Source of the DNA: Oscillospiraceae bacterium
GTDB lineage: Bacteria > Bacillota > Clostridia > Oscillospirales > Ruminococcaceae
Length of the DNA stretch: 64,000 bases
NCBI GenBank assembly: GCA_021200565.1
Contig: JAJQGJ010000012.1
Span: forward strand, 133,464-197,463
Direction of reading: 5' to 3'
This document shows positions 59,597-64,000 of this stretch, piece after piece; positions within the stretch are counted from its first letter, which is position 1; every line of letters starts with the position of its first letter. Under the pieces are notes generated by a model that made no database searches, was not told the origin of the DNA, and saw only the letters and a program-made list of their open reading frames with translations. Position numbers and translations under genes: made by a program.

Positions 59597-60898
59597 TTAT
59601 CCCTCAATTCCTTCTAATTCAAACATATCGTCGAGCAGTGTCGGCACAAAGCCGTTTTTGAAATCTTTAAGATTTACCGCCGTTTCAGTGCCGGTTCTCA
59701 TATTCTTAAGTTTTGCCTGTCCCGATTCGATCTCGTTGTCGCCTAAGACGCAACAGAACTTTGCACCGACTTTATTGGCGTATCTCATCTGGGGCTTAAG
59801 CCCTCTGCCTACTATATCGAACTCGGCTGAGTAGCCCTCTGTTCTTAATTCCTGGCAGAGCTTTGACGCCACCTCATAGGCTTTCTCGCCCATCGGAGCA
59901 AAATAGATGTCGGGAGTATTGGGATCCAAAAACTCGACTCCCTCGCCCTCCATCGTCATTATGAGCCGCTCAAGACCCATTCCGAAGCCTAGTGCCGGCG
60001 TCGGCTGTCCTCCAAGAGAAGACACAAGACCGTCATACCGCCCGCCTCCGCAGACGGTTCCCTGGGCACCGATTCCGTCATAGATGAACTCGAAAACGGT
60101 TTTTGTATAGTAGTCAAGACCTCTTACAATCTTCGGGTTGACAACGTATTCAATATTATAGGAGTCCAAAATCGACTGGAGCTTTTCGAAGTGCCCACGG
60201 CAGTCGTCACAGAGATAATCAAGTATCACCGGAGCATCCTTTGCAATCTCAGAGCACTTTGGCACCTTGCAGTCAAGAAGCCTCATCGGGTTCTTATCAA
60301 GTCTTTCAAGACAGGTCTCGCAAAGCTCCTCTTTTCTCTGGGAAAAGTACTCAACAAGCGCTTCCTGATACTTTTTTCGGCACTCAGGACAGCCGATTGA
60401 ATTTATATTGAGCCGAACGTTCTCGATTCCGCATGTCGAAAGGACTTCACGGGCAAGCATAATGACGTCGGCATCGGCATATGGTGAAGATGTGCCGAAC
60501 ATCTCAACTCCGAACTGGTGGAATTCCCTGAGTCTTCCCGCCTGTGGCTTTTCGTGGCGGAAGCAGGGAGTGATATAATAAACCTTTTGCGGGAAGCCCT
60601 CATTCATGAGCCCATTCTCGAGCATCGCTCTAACGACTCCGGCTGTTCCCTCAGGCTTTAAGGTGAAGGTGTGCTCGCCCTTTGAAGAGACGGTGTACAT
60701 CTCTTTTGTGACGACGTCGGAGGTGTCTCCGACAGAACGGACAAAAAGCCCGGTTTCTTCAAATGCAGGAGTTCTTATCTCCCGGAATCCGAAACGCTCG
60801 GCGCAGTCACGTGCTGCCTGCTCAACCGTTCGCCACTTGTTTGAAGCGGCAGGAATCATATCCTGGGTTCCCTTTGGTCTTTGCACTGAAAGTGCCAT
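59597..60898 (-). CDS. hisS: Histidyl-tRNA synthetase
   Basis: 433 aa class II enzyme. The start is QRPKGTQDMIP. Motif 2 is CFRHEKPQAGRLREFHQFGVEMFG, the His-specific block GLDYYTKTVFEF, and motif 3 PALGFGMGLERL. A zinc-like CPECR...CETC cluster lies in the insertion domain. AAGGAGGAAAAATT precedes the ATG. It follows a T-box-like terminator region. Confidence 0.97.
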   Translation of the reverse strand: MALSVQRPKGTQDMIPAASNKWRTVEQAARDCAERFGFREIRTPAFEETGLFVRSVGDTSDVVTKEMYTVSSKGEHTFTLKPEGTAGVVRAMLENGLMNEGFPQKVYYITPCFRHEKPQAGRLREFHQFGVEMFGTSSPYADADVIMLAREVLSTCGIENVRLNINSIGCPECRKKYQEALVEYFSQRKEELCETCLERLDKNPMRLLDCKVPKCSEIAKDAPVILDYLCDDCRGHFEKLQSILDSYNIEYVVNPKIVRGLDYYTKTVFEFIYDGIGAQGTVCGGGRYDGLVSSLGGQPTPALGFGMGLERLIMTMEGEGVEFLDPNTPDIYFAPMGEKAYEVASKLCQELRTEGYSAEFDIVGRGLKPQMRYANKVGAKFCCVLGDNEIESGQAKLKNMRTGTETAVNLKDFKNGFVPTLLDDMFELEGIEG

Positions 60899-60934
60899 AA
60901 TTTTTCCTCCTTGATTTTACAAGCTTCTTCTGAT

Positions 60935-60990
60935 AAAAAGAGGCGGCAATTCCTCAGGTTCGGGACGACTGCCGCCGTAGTACCATCCTG
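60935..60990 (-). promoter_or_regulatory. T-box 3' part (antiterminator sequence plus terminator), apparently without Stem I
   Basis: Minus strand AGGATGGTACTACG matches the T-box consensus AGGGTGGNACCGCG closely. It is followed by GGCGGCA/TGCCGCC and TCTTTTT, a terminator before hisS. Only about 15 bases separate it from the mgsA stop, leaving no room for Stem I and the specifier codon. Confidence 0.6.
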
Positions 60991-61003
60991 ATTCCCGGGC
61001 TGG

Positions 61004-61393
61004 TCAGGGGATTCTGTAGTCGAGGTCTCCCCTATCTAATGCCATGATCAATGCATCGGCTGTAGCGATATTTGTCGCCACGGGAATGTTATATACGTCG
61101 CAAAGCCTGAGAATATCTCTTTCATCCGGCTCGCTGACTTTCCGGTTAATGGGGTCTCTGAAGAACATAAGCAGATCAATCTCATTGCATGAGATTTTTG
61201 CGCTTATCTGTTGGCAACCGCCCTGAGAACCGGCGAGGTATTTTTCAATCTTTAGTCCTGTTGCTTCGGCGACTTGTTTTCCGGTAGTGCCAGTAGCACA
61301 GAGGTTGTGTTTTCCCAAAATTCCGCTGTATGCAGTACAGAACTGAATCATGAGTTCTTTTTTGGCGTCGTGAGCTATGAGAGCGATATTCAT
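61004..61393 (-). CDS. mgsA: Methylglyoxal synthase
   Basis: 129 aa. Makes methylglyoxal from dihydroxyacetone phosphate, a bypass when phosphate is short. The phosphate site GTTGKQ is near 36, then LAGSQGGCQQISAKI and the catalytic MFFRDPINRKVSEPDERDILRLCDVY, including the key Asp. Length is normal. The ATG overlaps no other gene; its promoter lies about 45 bases upstream, and hisS follows after the T-box-like segment. Confidence 0.95.
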   Translation of the reverse strand: MNIALIAHDAKKELMIQFCTAYSGILGKHNLCATGTTGKQVAEATGLKIEKYLAGSQGGCQQISAKISCNEIDLLMFFRDPINRKVSEPDERDILRLCDVYNIPVATNIATADALIMALDRGDLDYRIP

Positions 61394-61436
61394 AGGCTAC
61401 CCCCTTAATAATATTACGGCATAAACCGCTTCTTAT

Positions 61437-61465
61437 AGCATATCACATTATAACCAAAAAGTCAA
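61437..61465 (-). promoter_or_regulatory. mgsA promoter
   Basis: Minus strand TTGACT, 17-base spacer, TATGCT. Could also read through into hisS-aspS. Confidence 0.55.
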
Positions 61466-61545
61466 TCACTTTTGACGTAATATTTTGGTTAAATATTATA
61501 CCGCATTTCAGGGTGAAAGCCAAAATTTAAATGTAAAGCCGTTTC

Positions 61546-62034
61546 TCAGCCGCTTACTCCGAGCCCATCGTCGCCTATTCCATACATAGCCTCGAACTCG
61601 TCACGGTTGATGCCGTCCTCCCAGAGGATTTCAACCTCTTCCTCGTCCTCGTCGACTGTTGTGGTTGTTGCGGCAGTTGTTGTAGATTCGGTTGTCGTAG
61701 CCTTGGTAGTTGTGGTTGCGGCTGTTGTGGTGGAGGCTGTTGTGGTAGAGGCTGTTGTGGTAGCCTCGGTTGTAGCTTCTGTAGTGGTTGTTGTAGCTTC
61801 AGTTTCAGAAGCCTCGGGAGCGGTTGTGACAGCTGGCTCTTCGGTTTCCTCGGTCACTTCCGCTTCATCTGGCAGTACATCAGTCACATCCTCAGTTGCA
61901 ACCGTCACCGGCAGCTCTGCAGGAGTTATGTCATCAGTGACGTCGCCAGTTGTGACCGCATCGCCGTTTCCGCCGCATGCGGCAAGCATTAGTGCCGCCA
62001 TGACAGCGAGCACAATCAAAAGCGCTTTCTTCAT
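61546..62034 (-). CDS. Thr-rich low-complexity lipoprotein
   Basis: 162 aa. Signal peptide with lipobox LAAC (Cys20). The body is acidic and Thr-rich with a (T)3-A/S-(T)3-type repeat from about 78 to 124, then an acidic DEDEEEVEILWEDGINRDEFE end. Such Thr tracts are flexible cell-wall spacers that may be glycosylated. No catalytic domain. The long plus-strand ORF in the track is its shadow. Confidence 0.7.
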   Translation of the reverse strand: MKKALLIVLAVMAALMLAACGGNGDAVTTGDVTDDITPAELPVTVATEDVTDVLPDEAEVTEETEEPAVTTAPEASETEATTTTTEATTEATTTASTTTASTTTAATTTTKATTTESTTTAATTTTVDEDEEEVEILWEDGINRDEFEAMYGIGDDGLGVSG

Positions 62035-62045
62035 ATTTTCACCTC

Positions 62046-62080
62046 ACGAATTACGCATTATGAATTACGAATTACGCATT
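62046..62080. repeat. Repeat family C copy
   Basis: GAATTACGCATTATGAATTA and CGAATTACGCATT, upstream of the lipoprotein gene. Confidence 0.7.
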
Positions 62081-62126
62081 CAAAGTATATTTGATTTCCT
62101 TGCAGGAATACTATTAAAACATAACA

Positions 62127-62154
62127 CGCCCCGCTTTGGGTTTTAAGCGGAGCG
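62127..62154 (-). terminator. rpsT terminator
   Basis: CGCTCCGCTT/AAGCGGGGCG (one G-U pair) on the minus strand, followed by TGTTATGTTTT; a weak T tract. Confidence 0.5.
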
Positions 62155-62170
62155 CGATCAAAGCGTTTTA

Positions 62171-62416
62171 TCAGCCGTTAAGCTTCTTAGCGAGCTGGGA
62201 CTTTTTCCTTGCCGCCTTGTTCTTGTGGATGATTCCCTTAGCAGCTGCCTGGTCAACCTTCTTGGTTGCAAGCTTTACTGCTGCGGCTTTTTCCTCACCC
62301 TCAGCTGCGTCGACCTTCTTGATAGCAGTCTTGAGTGCGCTCTTGGTAGCCTTGTTCTGAGCAGCCTTCTTCTCGTTTACCAGAACTCTCTTCTTGGCAG
62401 ACTTGATATTTGCCAT
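62171..62416 (-). CDS. rpsT: 30S ribosomal protein S20
   Basis: 81 aa, Lys/Ala-rich, helical. The start [20 protein letters not shown] and the end [20 protein letters not shown] are the S20 signature. It binds 16S rRNA early in 30S assembly. AAGGAGGTGTCTT precedes the ATG. The leader holds a CTGCGGG/CCCGCAG hairpin (62440-62474) close to the ribosome site, which could serve autoregulation; S20 is known to control its own translation in E. coli. Confidence 0.97.
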   Translation of the reverse strand: MANIKSAKKRVLVNEKKAAQNKATKSALKTAIKKVDAAEGEEKAAAVKLATKKVDQAAAKGIIHKNKAARKKSQLAKKLNG

Positions 62417-62439
62417 AAGACACCTCCTTAGTTAATATT

Positions 62440-62474
62440 CTGCGGGAGCTTCCGCAAGCGGGTTTAACCCGCAG
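62440..62474 (-). promoter_or_regulatory. Hairpin in rpsT leader
   Basis: CTGCGGG/CCCGCAG with an inner GCTTGCGGAAGC, about 15 bases before the rpsT ribosome site. Confidence 0.45.
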
Positions 62475-62564
62475 AGCAAACTTAGTTGGATATTGGTGCA
62501 CGACTGAGAGAAAGTGCAGACCCCAGGGGTTAATGACTCCCCGACTATTCAACAAGTATCATAT

Positions 62565-62586
62565 ATGACCAGTGGTCATGTGACCA
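62565..62586. promoter_or_regulatory. Overlapping palindromes between rpsT and gpr
   Basis: ATGACCAGTGGTCAT and TGGTCATGTGACCA overlap, giving three TGACCA half-sites in 22 bases. A candidate operator for either divergent gene. Confidence 0.5.
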
Positions 62587-62670
62587 CATAATCACAAGCT
62601 ATAATATACCACTACTTGCCCGAAAATGCAAGTGTTTTTTTCGATTTTTCTTTGGAAAAGAGGATTTTTT

Positions 62671-63495
62671 ATGATTTTTCAGCCCGAAATTAAGAGAACC
62701 GACCTCGCAATGGAGCTTTCAGACAATCTACCGGAGGGAGTTGAGATAAAAAGCGGCAGCTCAGGCGGCTTTTCAGTCACTGATATATGTCTCAAAAACG
62801 AATCCGCCGCACGCTCTGTTGGAAAAGCCGTCGGAAGATACCTGACCCTCGAGCCACGTGACAGCTTCGAAATGATCCCGCAGGATGCTGATGAATACTC
62901 TATGACTCTCTCGGAAAAGCTCCGGGAGCTTCTTGGAAATGCCGGTTCCGTCTTCGTTGCCGGACTCGGAAACGAATGCATCACTCCTGATAGCTTAGGT
63001 CCGAGAGTCGTTTCTCACATATTTGCGACCCGCCATATTCCAACCGATGCGCCAGAGCTCGACACCGAGGGTTTGGGACTCGTTTCCTGCGCCGCTCCGG
63101 GAGTCATGGGTCAGACTGGAATTGAGACGTCGGAGTTCCTTGGTTCGCTTATCTCGAAGGTTTCACCAGACGCAGTCATCGTCATCGACGCCCTCGCCTG
63201 CCAGGATCCCCGGCACCTGGGGCGCACAATCCAGCTCACCGACGCCGGAATCTCTCCGGGAAGCGGTGTCATGAATTCAAGAAGCGAGGTCTCAAGGAGA
63301 ACTCTCGGCATCCCCTGCGTCGCCATCGGCGTCCCGACAGTTGCAGACGCAGGAACAAAAGATGAACCGCTGATGGTGACACCAAAAAACATCGACAAGC
63401 TGATTTCGACATGCGCAATGATTATTTCGGGAGGGATAAATAAGTGTTTGCATGCGGGATTGACGATGGGGGAATTGAGGCTTTTGACGGCGTGA
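62671..63495 (+). CDS. gpr: Spore germination protease GPR
   Basis: 274 aa. Degrades small acid-soluble spore proteins during germination; made as a zymogen in the forespore. The early RTDLAMEL resembles the autoprocessing and SASP-like region. FVAGLGNECITPDSLGPRVVSHI and LVSCAAPGVMGQTGIETSEF are core GPR blocks, and VIVIDALACQDP follows. It is somewhat shorter than Bacillus GPR (about 370 aa), as in many Clostridia. The ATG at 62671 follows AGAGGA. No clear sigma-G promoter was picked by eye. Confidence 0.93.
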   Translation: MIFQPEIKRTDLAMELSDNLPEGVEIKSGSSGGFSVTDICLKNESAARSVGKAVGRYLTLEPRDSFEMIPQDADEYSMTLSEKLRELLGNAGSVFVAGLGNECITPDSLGPRVVSHIFATRHIPTDAPELDTEGLGLVSCAAPGVMGQTGIETSEFLGSLISKVSPDAVIVIDALACQDPRHLGRTIQLTDAGISPGSGVMNSRSEVSRRTLGIPCVAIGVPTVADAGTKDEPLMVTPKNIDKLISTCAMIISGGINKCLHAGLTMGELRLLTA

Positions 63496-63609
63496 ACCTC
63501 TCAGTCAGCTGCGCTGACAGCTCCCCTTAAAAAGGGGAGCCAGTGGTGCTACTCACAAAAAGGCTCCCCTGTCAAGGGGAGCTGTCTCGCAAAGCGAGAC
63601 TGAGAGGTG
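63496..63609. repeat. Dispersed repeat family A, near-complete copy
   Basis: ACCTCTCAGTC...GACTGAGAGGT form the inverted ends. Inside are CTCCCCTT/AAGGGGAG and CTCCCCTG/AAGGGGAG hairpins. Same layout as the 7377 copy. Confidence 0.8.
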
Positions 63610-63652
63610 CCGCGAGCCGAAGGCGAGCGGCGTCGCACAAAGTGCGACAAAA

Positions 63653-63677
63653 ACAACCGCCCTGTAAGGACGGTTGT
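63653..63677 (-). terminator. Terminator after edge ORF
   Basis: Minus strand ACAACCGTCCT/AGGGCGGTTGT with TTTTTG following. Confidence 0.7.
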
Positions 63678-63692
63678 CTGAATTATTCTTTA

Positions 63693-64000
63693 TCACGTCT
63701 CCGCATCCGGGTCATATGCTGCGATGGATTCGTTCAGAGCGTTGACGTAATATTCAAGCTGCTCGTTATACGTCTCCTTGAGCTGTGCCCAGGTGGTGGG
63801 TTCCTCTGCGTAGGCAATGCCTTCGTAGTTATAGATTACCGCATAGAGCTTGTCGCCATAGCCTTCATAGTAGGTGATGACAACCTTGTCGATCTGAGTC
63901 GTCAGGTTGTAGCACTCATCCCACATCTCGAGCATTTCCTCAGTCCAGAGATATGTTTCCTCAAGCTGAACTCTGTCGATGTCGACAACTGTCGGATCGA
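63693..64000 (-). CDS. Unknown protein, 5' end beyond window
   Basis: The frame stays open past the ATG at 63935 to the window edge (visible codons read TVVDIDRVQLEETYLWTEEM), so the track start is internal. About 102 residues are visible, rich in Tyr, Glu and Asp, with no membrane segment or known motif. It ends NALNESIAAYDPDAET. The style resembles the outer domains of the lipoproteins in this window, so an exported protein is possible. Confidence 0.5.
   Translation of the reverse strand, partial: DPTVVDIDRVQLEETYLWTEEMLEMWDECYNLTTQIDKVVITYYEGYGDKLYAVIYNYEGIAYAEEPTTWAQLKETYNEQLEYYVNALNESIAAYDPDAET

Noticed and set aside
61607-62146. 179-aa plus-strand Val/Ser-rich ORF
   Set aside because: It is the mirror of the Thr-rich lipoprotein on the other strand, which has a proper signal peptide.

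Overview
The window reads as chromosomal DNA of a spore-forming, anaerobic, gut-type Clostridia bacterium, most likely of the Oscillospiraceae/Ruminococcaceae group. This is inferred from content: a gerA-type germination operon, the spore protease gpr, DUF421/DUF4363 genes, rubredoxin next to a flavodiiron protein, acetate kinase, plant-fibre glycosidases (GH26, GH51), hisS-aspS, and many short dispersed repeats between genes. No rRNA or tRNA gene and no CRISPR array was seen. Base composition is fairly even, except for two visibly AT-richer islands at about 2.4-3.5 kb and 39.2-41.0 kb.

Layout. 0-2 kb: end of a Glu-Pro-repeat protein and a membrane-anchored HtrA protease. 1.9-3.6 kb: a small accessory island with a type I toxin-antitoxin locus (30-aa membrane peptide with two mirror-image consensus promoters), a 42-aa orphan RelB/DinJ-like tail and a CoiA-like protein. 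3.6-7.3 kb: amino-acid genes (hom with a PheB/ThrR-type ACT regulator, proC) and tatD. 7.5-12 kb: SGNH lipoprotein, sugar-ABC ATPase, pseudouridine synthase, HAD hydrolase, DUF4830 protein. 12-18 kb: heterodimeric ABC exporter, fakA/yloV and an Asp23 protein. 18-22.3 kb: gerAA-gerAB-short gerAC on the minus strand, DUF421-DUF4363 on the plus strand. 22.4-24.4 kb: nrdR, rubredoxin, fprA. 24.5-31.7 kb: minus-strand housekeeping genes (SDR, IMPase, nadE, DUF1294, ackA, GNAT, tmcAL, ogg, DUF6062). 31.8-33.6 kb: ECF sigma and a triple-repeat anti-sigma-like protein. 34.1-37.6 kb: rlmB and a protein that looks like a catalytically dead P-type ATPase. 37.8-41 kb: a lipoprotein and a MunI-like restriction-modification system with a controller protein and divergent operators. 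41-42.7 kb: smpB and ssrA, the latter carrying a 196-bp insertion that duplicates its 3' end. 42.7-51 kb: FtsX-type permease with its adaptor, GH26 mannanase, bioY, DUF6171 protein, GH51 arabinofuranosidase. 51-64 kb: prfC, an Rpn-family nuclease, a candidate ncRNA, TrkH/TrkA potassium uptake, MATE exporter, aspS-hisS with a T-box remnant, mgsA, a Thr-rich lipoprotein, rpsT, gpr and a truncated ORF at the edge.

The strongest candidates for something undescribed are the pseudo-P-type ATPase, the type I TA locus with the neighbouring RelB tail, the ncRNA at about 53.84-54.02 kb, the small ssrA-targeting element, and repeat families that have entered a coding sequence (the MATE tail). Names rest on reading motifs by eye; no database search was run.
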